This document shows positions 1 to 8,522 of a DNA stretch of 64,000 bases, in pieces. Every line of letters begins with the position of its first letter. Within the stretch, counting starts at the first letter, position 1. The DNA is from Nocardioides exalbidus (GTDB taxonomy: Bacteria; Actinomycetota; Actinomycetes; Propionibacteriales; Nocardioidaceae), in NCBI RefSeq assembly GCF_900105585.1, contig NZ_FNRT01000002.1, positions 992,001 to 1,056,000 of the forward strand. Reading direction: 5' to 3'. Below the pieces are notes generated by a model. The model ran no database searches. It saw nothing but the letters and a program-made list of their open reading frames with translations, and had not been told where the DNA came from. A program made the translations under genes and the position numbers.

Positions 1-131
1 ACGTCGCCGACCTCGTCTGGTCGACCAACAGCCCGGAGTGGTTCGCCGCCTACATCTCGCGCGGCCGCACCCCGGAGCACTACGCGGCCGCGCTGGCCGA
101 CCTCTGGGGCCGCACGCTCCTGGCCGGCTGA
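1..131 (+). CDS. C-terminal end of a protein, possibly a TetR-type regulator (partial)
   Basis: Only the last 42 codons lie in the window. The frame enters at base 3 and stops at TGA 129-131. The visible residues include WSTNSPEWFAAYISRG followed by an Ala-rich helix ending LWGRTLLAG. Short Trp- and Ala-rich C-terminal helices of this kind are common at the end of TetR/AcrR regulators. The DNA-binding domain would lie upstream and is not visible, so the family assignment is a guess. It converges on the large secreted-protein gene, with only 10 bases between the two stops. Confidence 0.45.
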   Translation, partial: VADLVWSTNSPEWFAAYISRGRTPEHYAAALADLWGRTLLAG

Positions 132-141
132 CCGCCCCTCG

Positions 142-3100
142 TCAGCGCACCCGGATCCGGTAGCGCCTGGAGACGACCGCGCCACCAGCGTCGGTCACGG
201 TCAGGGTGAACCTCACCGTGCCCGCCCGGGCCGGCCTGCCGGTGATGACGTACGCGTCACCGCTGCCGCTCGTCGCGCCCCGCAGGCCACGGGGCAGCGC
301 ACCGCGACGCGACCAGGTGACGGTGCCGGTGCCGCCGGTCATGGTGACCCGCGCCTTGAAGCGCTTGCCGACATCCGCTCCCAGGACTCCACCCGCGGTC
401 GACGTGGCGCGGATGCCGCGCATCGGGCTGAGCCACAGCGTCGGGGTCGGCATCGGGGTCGTCGTAGGCGTGGGCGTGGGCGTCGGGGTCGGGGTGGGCG
501 TCGGGGTCGGGGTGGGCGTCGGCGTCGGGGTGGGCGTCGGCGTCGGCGTCACGGCCGGCGGTGCACCGAGAGCGATCGCGGTCAGGGTCAGCTGGTCGAC
601 GGTGGACTGCACGGCCGGGTTGACCGGGCCCGCGACTCCTCCGCCGAGGCTGGTGACCGAGCTCGCGCGTCCGGAGGACCGGACCGCGGGCACGAGCAGC
701 CCGTCGAGCACGTCGAGCGCGTCGGGGTCGAGGACGTCCGTGAGCACCCGGGCCGGGGCCTTCCCGGTGCGACCGGCGACGGTCTCGGCGAGCTCGTGGC
801 GGATCGCGAGGCCGAACGCCTTGGAGCCCTCGAGCTCGCCGGGGAGGCTGGTCAGGTCGTGCTGGCGCAGGGCGCCGCTGGCGCCGAGCTGGAGGTACGC
901 GCCGAGCACCGCGTTGGCGCCGTCGAGGCGGACCAGCGCGTCGTGCAGCGGACCGGCCGAGAGGGTGCCCTCGGTCTGGGTCCCGCTGATGAGTCCTCGG
1001 TAGACGTCGCCCTGCAGGCCGATGAGCTTGGCGTCGATGCCGGCCCTGGCCGATGCCGCAGCGGAGGCCTGGCTGATGATCGGCTTCGCCCCCGTAGCGA
1101 ACTGGCACGGCGAGTTGATGGTGGCCTCGGCGTCGGAGCACGTGCGGGCGTACTTCGTGGTGGCGTTGCCGAGCTTGGGGTCCAGGCCGGCGATCGGCTG
1201 GTCCAGCGGGTCGCCGGCCGCGATCACGCCGTTGGAGGCCTGGAAGGACGCGACCCCGTCGCTCGTGGTCACGTCGCCCCACCCGGCCCGCACCTGCGTC
1301 GACGTGGTCGGCGCGGCGTAGGTCGGCGCCACCTCGACGTTGGTCAGCTCGTACTTGATGACGGACGTGCCGCCGTTCGTCGCGTCGAGCTCGGTGTCCT
1401 TGATGTAGGTCTGCACCGCGCCGGCAGTGTCGTAGCCGCCCCACGGGAGGTCGTGCTTGATGGCCCTGGTCGGGGGCGCGGGGGCGTTGGCCGCTCCGCG
1501 CCGCACCAGGCTCTGGACGTAGACGGGAGCACCCGAGCCGCCGAACGGCGTGTAGGTCCACACGAAGGCGATGTCGTCGTACTTGTAGCCGACGGTGGTG
1601 TTGGCGCCCCACACGTTGGCCGACCCGATGCCCGGGTCCCAGAAGGTGTCGGTGCACTCGCTGGGACCGAGCCGGTTGACCACCATCCACTGGGTGCCGA
1701 ACTGGCACGCGTCGACCCGCATGGAGCGCGTCGTGGTCTTGAAGCACACGTCGAGCCGGCCCAGGCCCATCCGGTCGGCCCACTGGTAGCCCTGGGGGAC
1801 GCCCTGGGACGACGGGGTCATCGCGGGAGGGCGGGTCATCGTGGTCATCGCGGTCTGGGTCACGCCTGCTGGTGCGCCGCACTGGGCGACGGAGTCGCGG
1901 CCGGGGAGAGTGGGCCACAGGTCGGACAGGTCGGAGGTGTCGGTCGTGGGGTCCACGAACGGGTCGAAGGTGGAGCGGCCCTTCGCGCGCAGCGCCGAGC
2001 TGGGCGTACGCGTGGCGCCGTCCCAGCCGGGCACCACGGTGGCGAGCGACCGGGTGGCCTCGCCCACCAGGGTGCCCACCGACGGCGTCTCCTCGGACAC
2101 GGCCTGGCAGGGCTGCGCGGTCGGCAGGAACGCCGCCGAGGTCCGGGCGCACACAGCGTGGTCGAGCAGCGTGCTGCCGGTCCCGTCGGTGCTGTCCTGG
2201 GTGGCGATCGCCGAGGTCAGGTCGGCCAGCGGCGTGCCGAGCTGGCGGATGTCGCTGAGCCAGCGGCGGTAGCCCGCGGTGACGTAGGTCGGGTTCTCCA
2301 GCATCAGCTGGGAGTACGCCCGCGAGGCCAGCACGAAGTCATCCATGTTGGCCAGGCCCGGCGCGTCGCCGGTGACCCCGGAGAGCCGGCCGGGGCCCCA
2401 GCCGCGCTGCGACGGCAGGCGATCGAGGAAGTGGACGTTGCTGGCGATGCCGGTGCTCATCTGGTTGGCGTCGTTGAGGACGTCGAACGACGGGTGGTCG
2501 GTGTTGAGCTCCGGGCTGTGGCGCGCGGTGACCGTGGCGAAGGTGTGGAGGTAGGCCGCGGCGTTGTTGAAGTCGTTGGCCGGCAGCGGGGTGTTGTTGC
2601 GCTCCTGGTAGCCCAGGACCGAGCTGATGGTCTGGCGCAGCTGCGAGTTCGTGCCGTTGCGCAGGGCCTCGAGGATGTTGTTCTGGACGGCGTCGAGCGA
2701 GCCCTGCAGGCGGCTGAGGCTGTCGTACATCTGACCGATCTGCACCCGCGCCTGCTCGATGTCGATGACGGCCCGGTCGAGCTTCTGCGCGATGTCGTTG
2801 ATCTGGTCGGAGACGTGGGAGAGGTCCTCGAAGACCTGGGTGAACTGGGTGTTGACCGAGTTCTGGAAGTCGGCCATCTGCTGGGAGATGTTGTCGAGCT
2901 GGGTCGTGACGAGGTCCTCCTGCGACGGGCCGAAGACGCCCGCCCACTCGAGCACGGCGGGCAGCAGCGTCATGACGACGCCGACGACGTTGCCCGACAG
3001 CGCGGCGGCTCCGATGTCCTTGGCGGCGAAGTCGTTGAACGCCATCGCCAGGAGCGTCACCTGGATGGCCACGGCGCCGACCTGGTCGACGACGTCCTTG

Positions 3101-4083
3101 GCGGCGCTCGTGCCGCCGGTGAGGAAGCCGGTCTGCAACGCGAGCGTCGTCTGGCTCTCCTGCGCGTCCGCGACGGCCTCCGCGCCCACTGCGTCGTCGA
3201 GCGGGTCGGAGGTGGTGCTGGCGGACGCGGCCTCGCGGGTGGTGGCGAGGGCATCGCCCATGTCGGCCATGGCGGCGCCGATGGTGTGTGGCGCGGGGTC
3301 GCGCGGGGTGCCGGCGATGACGCCGCCGGTGGTGCTGAGGTTGCCGGCCTCGTCGCGCAGGGCCGCCAGCGCCTGGACGTCGGCGTTGTCCTTCAGCGTC
3401 GGTGCATGCGCGAGCAGGTCGGCGCTGGAGTCGCGGATCGAGGCGCCCGTGGCGCTCTCCCACACGGCGTCGCGGGCGGCGGCGAACGACGAGTTGGTGT
3501 CGGCCAGGCTGGCGCTGTCGCGCAGGACCTCGGTCGGCGTGAAGGTCGCGGAGATCAGCAGCCGGGACTCGGTGTCGCCGTTGCTGCCGAGCGCGTTCTC
3601 GGCGTGCGAGCTGGCCGAGACGGCGCTCATCTGCCGGGCGGTCAGCGCGACGACCTCGGTGGTGGCGCGCTGGAGCGTCGCGGCGATCGGGCCGCGGTCG
3701 TCCGACGCGGCCTGCTGGAAGAGCACCATCGTCCGCGCGATCCGGGCGTCGAACGCCGGGCCGCTGACCGAGGAGGCCGTCTGCTGGAGCGCGCGTACGG
3801 CGTCCTCGGCCGCGACCGGGTCGGTCCGCGGCGCGAGGGCGTACACGTGCTGGAGCACCCGCTCGGCCAGCAGGTCGGCGGTGTTGTCCGGGTCGGAGAG
3901 TCGCGCTGCGTCGGCCGCGACGAAGAGCGCGCGGCGGAACGCGGCTGCGCCGACCTCGACGGGCTCGTCCGCGATCTGCAGGACCAGCGGGACCGCCCCG
4001 CCGTCGGCGCTGGCCGTCGTCGGGGTGAGCGCGGGCAAGCCGATCACGGACAGCGTGAGGCAGAGGACGAGGCGCCGGAGCAT
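142..4083 (-). CDS. Large secreted protein with hydrophobic/coiled-coil core, Thr-Pro repeat and C-terminal Ig-like domain
   Basis: Protein of 1313 residues, not recognised as a named family. The ATG at 4083 was chosen because it begins a typical signal peptide (MLRRLVLCLTLSVIGLPALT) and has GAAGGA just upstream. A longer in-frame start at 4182 would bury the signal. Residues about 330-385 are hydrophobic, and about 385-470 look like an amphipathic coiled coil. A Thr-Pro repeat occupies about 1175-1215. The last 90 residues resemble a bacterial Ig-like (He_PIG-type) domain. The layout suggests an exported, surface-attached or released protein. Hydrophobic hairpin plus coiled coil also occurs in alpha-helical pore-forming proteins, but no toxin motif is proven. 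Confidence 0.8.
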   Translation of the reverse strand: MLRRLVLCLTLSVIGLPALTPTTASADGGAVPLVLQIADEPVEVGAAAFRRALFVAADAARLSDPDNTADLLAERVLQHVYALAPRTDPVAAEDAVRALQQTASSVSGPAFDARIARTMVLFQQAASDDRGPIAATLQRATTEVVALTARQMSAVSASSHAENALGSNGDTESRLLISATFTPTEVLRDSASLADTNSSFAAARDAVWESATGASIRDSSADLLAHAPTLKDNADVQALAALRDEAGNLSTTGGVIAGTPRDPAPHTIGAAMADMGDALATTREAASASTTSDPLDDAVGAEAVADAQESQTTLALQTGFLTGGTSAAKDVVDQVGAVAIQVTLLAMAFNDFAAKDIGAAALSGNVVGVVMTLLPAVLEWAGVFGPSQEDLVTTQLDNISQQMADFQNSVNTQFTQVFEDLSHVSDQINDIAQKLDRAVIDIEQARVQIGQMYDSLSRLQGSLDAVQNNILEALRNGTNSQLRQTISSVLGYQERNNTPLPANDFNNAAAYLHTFATVTARHSPELNTDHPSFDVLNDANQMSTGIASNVHFLDRLPSQRGWGPGRLSGVTGDAPGLANMDDFVLASRAYSQLMLENPTYVTAGYRRWLSDIRQLGTPLADLTSAIATQDSTDGTGSTLLDHAVCARTSAAFLPTAQPCQAVSEETPSVGTLVGEATRSLATVVPGWDGATRTPSSALRAKGRSTFDPFVDPTTDTSDLSDLWPTLPGRDSVAQCGAPAGVTQTAMTTMTRPPAMTPSSQGVPQGYQWADRMGLGRLDVCFKTTTRSMRVDACQFGTQWMVVNRLGPSECTDTFWDPGIGSANVWGANTTVGYKYDDIAFVWTYTPFGGSGAPVYVQSLVRRGAANAPAPPTRAIKHDLPWGGYDTAGAVQTYIKDTELDATNGGTSVIKYELTNVEVAPTYAAPTTSTQVRAGWGDVTTSDGVASFQASNGVIAAGDPLDQPIAGLDPKLGNATTKYARTCSDAEATINSPCQFATGAKPIISQASAAASARAGIDAKLIGLQGDVYRGLISGTQTEGTLSAGPLHDALVRLDGANAVLGAYLQLGASGALRQHDLTSLPGELEGSKAFGLAIRHELAETVAGRTGKAPARVLTDVLDPDALDVLDGLLVPAVRSSGRASSVTSLGGGVAGPVNPAVQSTVDQLTLTAIALGAPPAVTPTPTPTPTPTPTPTPTPTPTPTPTPTPTTTPMPTPTLWLSPMRGIRATSTAGGVLGADVGKRFKARVTMTGGTGTVTWSRRGALPRGLRGATSGSGDAYVITGRPARAGTVRFTLTVTDAGGAVVSRRYRIRVR
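440..550. repeat. Hexanucleotide-type simple repeat encoding a (Thr-Pro)n linker
   Basis: A run of near-identical GGCGTC/GGGGTC/GGGCGT units on the + strand encodes about 19 Thr-Pro pairs in the minus-strand secreted protein. Such linkers usually separate surface-exposed domains. The DNA repeat is prone to length change by slippage in steps of six, which would keep the frame. Confidence 0.85.
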
Positions 4084-4414
4084 GGGCGTTCCTTCGATAG
4101 GGCGACGGAGGCAACGGCGCCGAGCCGGTCGTTGCACGTGGGAGAGCCTCGTCAGGTGATCGCTTCGCACATTAGGGGGCACGGATCACCCCCGCAGGAG
4201 AACGCCCTCGTTCGGTCCAGCGGTCTGTACCGGGGTCTCGACGGCCCCCGGACACCGGGTGGCGGGCGCCGGTCAGCCTCATCGTGCGTCCCTTCAGGGG
4301 TGTGCCGCCGACGCTAGTTGCGCCGTCGCGGCACCGCTTATCCGAAACCGCTGCGGGCCCGCGCTTTCAGCCGCGTCTACCGTGGCGGTCAGCCACGACG
4401 AGGAGATCCCCCTG
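4084..4414. other. Divergent intergenic region, 331 bp
   Basis: This separates the divergent secreted-protein and acyl-CoA dehydrogenase genes and must hold both promoters. A Shine-Dalgarno-like GAGGAG lies just before the ATG at 4415. No convincing -35/-10 pair, operator palindrome or small gene could be picked out by eye. Confidence 0.5.
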
Positions 4415-5614
4415 ATGAGCACGCTCGACGACGTCGGACTCACCGACTCCCCCTTCTCCGACTTCCTCGGCTTCGAGCTGCTCCTCGACGAGGAGGACCG
4501 CGAGCTGCTCAGCCGGGTGCGCGCGTTCACCACCCGCGAGATCGAGCCGATCATCAACGACTACTGGACCCGCGCGGAGTTCCCGCACCAGCTGGTCGAG
4601 GGCCTCGCGGAGCTCGGGATCGCGGGTCTGGCGTACGACGGACCCGGCTGCCCCAACCGGGGCGCCCTGGTCGACGGCATGGTCGCCATGGAGCTCGGTC
4701 GGATCGACCCGTCGATCGCCACGTTCATGGGCGTCCACGGCGGCCTGGCCATGGGATCGATCAACCTGTGCGGCTCCGACGAGCAGCGCGAGCGCTGGCT
4801 GCCGGCGATGGCCCGGATGGAGCTGATCGGCGCGTTCGGGCTGACCGAGCCCGACGTCGGCTCGGCGATCTCCGCCGGCCTCGCCACGAGCGCCCGGCGC
4901 GACGGCGACGACTGGATCCTCAACGGTGAGAAGAAGTGGATCGGCAACGCCGCCTTCGCCGACCTCGTCGTGATCTGGGCGCGCGACGAGGCCGACGGGC
5001 AGGTCAAGGGCTTCGTCGTCGAGAAGGACACCAACGGGATGACCTTCGACAAGCAGGAGGACAAGATCGCCCTGCGCGTCGTGCAGAACGCCGAGATCCA
5101 CCTCCACGACGTCCGCGTCCCCGAGGCCAACCGGCTGCAGAAGGCCGAGAGCTTCCGCTCGACGGCCGACGTGCTGCGGGTGACCCGGATGGGTGTCGCC
5201 TGGCAGGCGGCCGGATGTGCGCGCGGTGCGTTCGAGCACGCCCTGCGCTACACGAAGGCCCGCGAGCAGTTCGGCCGGCCGATCGCGTCGTTCCAGCTGG
5301 TGCAGGACCTGCTCGTGAAGATGCTCGGCAACGTCACCGCCTCCACGGCCATGAACGTCCGGGCCTCGCAGCTGCAGGACGCCGGCCTGCTCCGCGACGA
5401 GCACGCCTCGCTGTGCAAGGTGCACGCGACCGTACGGATGCGCGAGGCCGTCGGCTGGGCGCGCGAGGTCCTCGGCGGCAACGGCATCCTGCTCGAGCAC
5501 CACGTCGGCCGCTTCGTCGCCGACGCGGAGGCGATCTACTCCTACGAGGGCACCCGCGAGATCAACACCCTGATCGTCGGTCGGGCCATCACCGGCGAGA
5601 GCGCGTTCGTCTGA
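4415..5614 (+). CDS. Acyl-CoA dehydrogenase, glutaryl-CoA dehydrogenase/ACX4-like
   Basis: A 399-residue flavoenzyme predicted to oxidise an acyl-CoA at the alpha-beta bond using FAD. The family signature FGLTEPDVGSA lies in the first half. The C-terminus carries YSYEGTREINTLIVGRAITG, whose Glu aligns with the catalytic base of glutaryl-CoA dehydrogenase and plant short-chain acyl-CoA oxidase ACX4. The Arg that binds the substrate carboxylate in true glutaryl-CoA dehydrogenases is not apparent in the ATFMGVHGGLAMGSINLCG region. A monocarboxylic short-chain substrate is therefore as likely as glutaryl-CoA. The start at 4415 follows GAGGAG; an upstream ATG at 4259 lacks support. Confidence 0.9.
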   Translation: MSTLDDVGLTDSPFSDFLGFELLLDEEDRELLSRVRAFTTREIEPIINDYWTRAEFPHQLVEGLAELGIAGLAYDGPGCPNRGALVDGMVAMELGRIDPSIATFMGVHGGLAMGSINLCGSDEQRERWLPAMARMELIGAFGLTEPDVGSAISAGLATSARRDGDDWILNGEKKWIGNAAFADLVVIWARDEADGQVKGFVVEKDTNGMTFDKQEDKIALRVVQNAEIHLHDVRVPEANRLQKAESFRSTADVLRVTRMGVAWQAAGCARGAFEHALRYTKAREQFGRPIASFQLVQDLLVKMLGNVTASTAMNVRASQLQDAGLLRDEHASLCKVHATVRMREAVGWAREVLGGNGILLEHHVGRFVADAEAIYSYEGTREINTLIVGRAITGESAFV

Positions 5615-5630
5615 AGTGCCGCGTCCATGC

Positions 5631-6128
5631 CTACGGGGCGGTGGGACGCGGGGCTCTCGACTGGTCCAGCATCGCCACACGAAATGCGCAGAACCGCACC
5701 AGGCCCGTGCCCAGGTTGGCCGCGATGAGGACCGCGAGCTCCTGTCGACGCGACGGCTCGGCGACGGTGGCGTCGAGCACCCACAGGGCACCAGCCGTCA
5801 CGGCGAGGCTGAAGGCCAGAAGGGCGAGCCCGAGCACCTGGTGCTGCACGGTTCGGTCCGTGCCTCGGACCCCGAAGGTGATGTAGCGATGCCCGAACGT
5901 TCCAGCGATGGTCGAGAGCACGAGCGCGAGAGCGTTCGCCGGCTGCGCGGTGAGCTGCTCCCGGAGGACGACGTAGAGCAGTCCGTACAGCACGTTGAAC
6001 GCAGCGCCCACGCACGCGAAGACCACGAGCTGGACGAGGATCGACCGCCAACGCGCCGCGCCGGTGACCTGTCCCTCACGCGCGGGCGATCCCACTCGAG
6101 AGTTCGGCACTGACGGGACGGGCGGCAT
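5631..6128 (-). CDS. GtrA-like four-helix membrane protein
   Basis: A 165-residue protein with about four predicted membrane helices. The pattern fits the GtrA/DPMS family: a first helix with LVQLVVFACVGAAFNVLYG, an ANALA motif in the second, and a last helix followed by a basic FCAFRVAM stretch. Members usually help flip or use polyprenyl-linked sugars in cell-surface glycosylation. It is divergent from the phosphatidylcholine synthase gene and converges on the acyl-CoA dehydrogenase. No glycosyltransferase is adjacent, so its partner is unknown. Confidence 0.75.
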   Translation of the reverse strand: MPPVPSVPNSRVGSPAREGQVTGAARWRSILVQLVVFACVGAAFNVLYGLLYVVLREQLTAQPANALALVLSTIAGTFGHRYITFGVRGTDRTVQHQVLGLALLAFSLAVTAGALWVLDATVAEPSRRQELAVLIAANLGTGLVRFCAFRVAMLDQSRAPRPTAP

Positions 6129-6312
6129 GGCGTGGTAAGTGTGGCACCCCGGCGCTCATCGTCCTTCGTCTCCGTCCTGTCCCGTGTTCTGTTCGTGGCG
6201 CTGAGCCTGATCCAGCATGCTTGGCGTTGCCGACAACAACGGGCGCTCGAGCGGCGGGCATCCGGTCCGTGCTGAGACGCCCTCCGGGCGTGACCGAGAG
6301 GTAGCCACCTAC

Positions 6313-7029
6313 ATGACCGCGCCGTACGTCGCCAAGGACTCGCCGCGCCTTCGCGCCGCGGGCTGGGCCCTGCACACCTACACCGCCAGCGGCACCGCGA
6401 TCGCGTTCCTCGCCCTGACGGCCGCCGTCGGCGGCGAGGAGATCGCGGCGTTGTGGTGGCTGTTCCTCGCCCTGCTGATCGACGGCACCGACGGCATGCT
6501 GGCTCGCCGGCTCCGCGTCAAGGAGGTCATTCCGGCCTTCGACGGAGCGCGGCTCGACGACATCGGCGACTACATCACCTACTGCTTCGTGCCCATCTTC
6601 CTGCTCTGGTACGGCGGCCACCTGCCCGAAGGGCGGCTCGGTACCTTGCTCGCCGTGCTGCCGCTCCTGGCGTCCAGCTACCAGTTCTGCCGCACCGACG
6701 CCAAGACCGACGACCACTTCTTCCTGGGATTCCCGAGCTACTGGAATGTCCTGGCCTTCTACGTGATCGTGCTGGGCGTCTCCCCTGGAGCGACGGCAGC
6801 TCTGCTCCTGACCTGCGTGGTGCTGGTCTTCGTACCCATCAAGTACGTCTACCCCTCCCGCACAGCCACCGCCCGCGGCCTCAACCTCGTCCTGGCGGGG
6901 TCGTGGCTGGTGACCTACGCCGTGATGCTGGTGCAGTTCCCCGATCCGAGCGTCGTCGTCACCGCCTTGTCGCTGCTGTACGTGGTCTACTACGCCGCCG
7001 TGAGCGTCGTGCTGACACTGCGGCGTTGA
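6313..7029 (+). CDS. pcs: Phosphatidylcholine synthase (CDP-alcohol phosphatidyltransferase)
   Basis: A 238-residue integral membrane enzyme predicted to join CDP-diacylglycerol and choline to give phosphatidylcholine. The catalytic signature runs from DGMLAR to LDDIGDY and fits DG-x2-AR-x12-G-x3-D-x3-D. The x12 spacing is the Pcs subgroup form rather than the x8 spacing of phosphatidylglycerophosphate and phosphatidylserine synthases. It is flanked by several hydrophobic helices. The ATG at 6313 gives the usual family length and follows GAGAGG. An ATG at 6217 is in frame but lacks a ribosome-binding site. The substrate assignment rests on the motif only. Confidence 0.82.
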   Translation: MTAPYVAKDSPRLRAAGWALHTYTASGTAIAFLALTAAVGGEEIAALWWLFLALLIDGTDGMLARRLRVKEVIPAFDGARLDDIGDYITYCFVPIFLLWYGGHLPEGRLGTLLAVLPLLASSYQFCRTDAKTDDHFFLGFPSYWNVLAFYVIVLGVSPGATAALLLTCVVLVFVPIKYVYPSRTATARGLNLVLAGSWLVTYAVMLVQFPDPSVVVTALSLLYVVYYAAVSVVLTLRR

Positions 7030-7100
7030 GCCGATCGCCCATGGTTGCTCGGCAGCGCTCCGGACGCGTCACAGAGGCGGAGTGCAGCACGTGTCGTGCT

Positions 7101-8330
7101 TCAGGCAAGTGCCTGCCGCAGGGCCCACTGAGTGACTCCGCGAGCGGGTGTCCAGCCCGTGAAGGTGCCGACTGGTGCTGCGTTCTCGACGCCGATCCGG
7201 ATGAGCTCCCCGCCATGGTCGGCGTACGCCTTCGCCAACAACACCTCGGTCTCGAGGGTCACGCCGTGGACGACGAGGCGGCCGCCGGGTTTGAGGGCGG
7301 CGAGGCAGGCGTCGAGTACGCCTTCGCGGGTGGCGCCGCCTCCGATGAAGATGGCGTCCGGCGCTTCGAGCCCGGTGAGGGCTGAGGGGGCGCGGCCTTC
7401 GACGACCTGGAGGTCGGGGACGCCCAAAGCGTGAGCGTTGCGTCCGATGCGCGCCGCGCGCTCGGGGTCGGACTCGATGGCAATGGTCCGACAAGACGGG
7501 TGGGTGCGCATCCACTCGATGCCGACCGAGCCGGCACCCGCGCCGACGTCCCAGAGGAGCTGGCCGGGGGCGGGCATGAGGCGGGCGAGGGCCGAGGCGC
7601 GGAGGTCACGCTTGGTGAGCTGGCCGTCGTTCTCGAAGGCCGAGTCGGGAAGGCCGGGGGCCCAGGAGGCCAGACCGTTGCCGGAGACCTCGATGGCGAT
7701 GACGTTCAGCGCCGGTGACTGCGCGGACCAGGAGGAGGCGACGCCTGACTGAAAACTTTCGGACAGCGAGCCGAGGTCCCCGAGCACCGTGAAAGAAGAC
7801 GCACCCCAGCCCGACGTGGTCAGCAGCGAAGCCAGCGCAGCCGGCGTCGAGGCGTCCGACGACAGCACCAGGATCCGACGACCCGGTGCCAGGGCTAGCA
7901 CCAGACGTTCCAAGGGACGACCGACAAGCGAGACGACCTCGCAGGACTCGGAGGACCACCCCATCCGCGCCCGCGCCAACGCGACCGACGAGACAGCAGG
8001 CACCACCCGCACCGGGGCGCCGTGCTCCAAGAGCGTGGTTGCGATGCCCGACACCAGCGGGTCCCCGGAGGCGAGCGCGACGACCGGGCGCCCGGCGTAC
8101 TCAGCGAGCAGCGCAGGCAGGGAGGCCGCCAGCGGAGAGGGCCACGGCACCCGCACCTGACCGTCAACAGTGGGCACCAGGGAGAGGTGACGCGACCCGC
8201 CCCAGAGCACCGACGCCTCGAGCACCAGCGCCTGCGAGGACGGAGAGAGCGAGGACCAGCCGTCGGCGCCGATCCCGACGACCACGATCTCGCTGGGCCC
8301 ATCACTGAACGGCACTGCAGTGGACGACAT
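7101..8330 (-). CDS. cobL: Precorrin-6Y C5,15-methyltransferase (decarboxylating), CbiE-CbiT fusion
   Basis: A 409-residue two-domain enzyme of cobalamin synthesis that methylates C-5 and C-15 of the corrin ring and decarboxylates the C-12 acetate. The N-terminal half (about 15-205) is a CbiE-type tetrapyrrole methylase with IVVVGIGADGW and ALASGDPLVSGI. The C-terminal half (about 220-405) is a CbiT-type methyltransferase with the SAM loop VGAGAGSVGIEW. The ATG at 8330 gives the normal CobL length. It is divergent from the riboswitch-led operon, about 25 bases from the riboswitch, so the two promoters overlap or lie close together. Confidence 0.95.
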   Translation of the reverse strand: MSSTAVPFSDGPSEIVVVGIGADGWSSLSPSSQALVLEASVLWGGSRHLSLVPTVDGQVRVPWPSPLAASLPALLAEYAGRPVVALASGDPLVSGIATTLLEHGAPVRVVPAVSSVALARARMGWSSESCEVVSLVGRPLERLVLALAPGRRILVLSSDASTPAALASLLTTSGWGASSFTVLGDLGSLSESFQSGVASSWSAQSPALNVIAIEVSGNGLASWAPGLPDSAFENDGQLTKRDLRASALARLMPAPGQLLWDVGAGAGSVGIEWMRTHPSCRTIAIESDPERAARIGRNAHALGVPDLQVVEGRAPSALTGLEAPDAIFIGGGATREGVLDACLAALKPGGRLVVHGVTLETEVLLAKAYADHGGELIRIGVENAAPVGTFTGWTPARGVTQWALRQALA

Positions 8331-8354
8331 GGCCGCAGACGCTATCGTGACGCG

Positions 8355-8490
8355 GACAAGGCGAGAGGTGCCCCGAAGCTTGGGGAGAATCTGGGAAGCC
8401 GGTGAAAGTCCGGCACAGGGCCCGCTGCGGTGACTCGAGACGTCCAACAGGGCGATCCGGGAAGTCCGAAGACCGGCCTCCCGCTGACCA
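8355..8490 (+). promoter_or_regulatory. Cobalamin (B12) riboswitch ahead of the chelatase-bluB-cobOBC operon
   Basis: The leader contains the conserved core GGGAAGCCGGTGAAAGTCCG followed by a CCCGCTGC segment. A near-perfect B12 box, AGTCCGAAGACCGGCCT, lies at about 8463-8479. These are hallmark elements of the cobalamin riboswitch family, which lowers expression of B12 synthesis genes when adenosylcobalamin is abundant. Exact ends are approximate because they were judged by eye. Confidence 0.88.
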
Positions 8491-8517
8491 GTTCCAACCT
8501 GGCAACGAGAGCGGGAG
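8478..8517 (+). promoter_or_regulatory. Shine-Dalgarno-sequestering stem of the riboswitch expression platform
   Basis: CTCCCGCT (8478-8485) is the perfect reverse complement of AGCGGGAG (8510-8517). The right arm contains the likely Shine-Dalgarno GGGAG, five bases before the ATG at 8523. The left arm begins where the B12 box ends. This suggests ligand-dependent masking of the ribosome-binding site, that is, translational control. No U-run terminator is seen. Confidence 0.65.
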
Positions 8518-8522
8518 CCCCC

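Noticed and set aside
440..550. Possible CRISPR or minisatellite array
   Set aside because: Six-base units with no spacers, fully inside a coding frame as Thr-Pro codons.
796..4317. Very long + strand open frame opposite the secreted protein
   Set aside because: An antisense shadow: Arg/Gly/Ala/Val-rich with no domains, whereas the minus strand has a signal peptide and domain structure. Long stop-free antisense frames are expected at this GC content.
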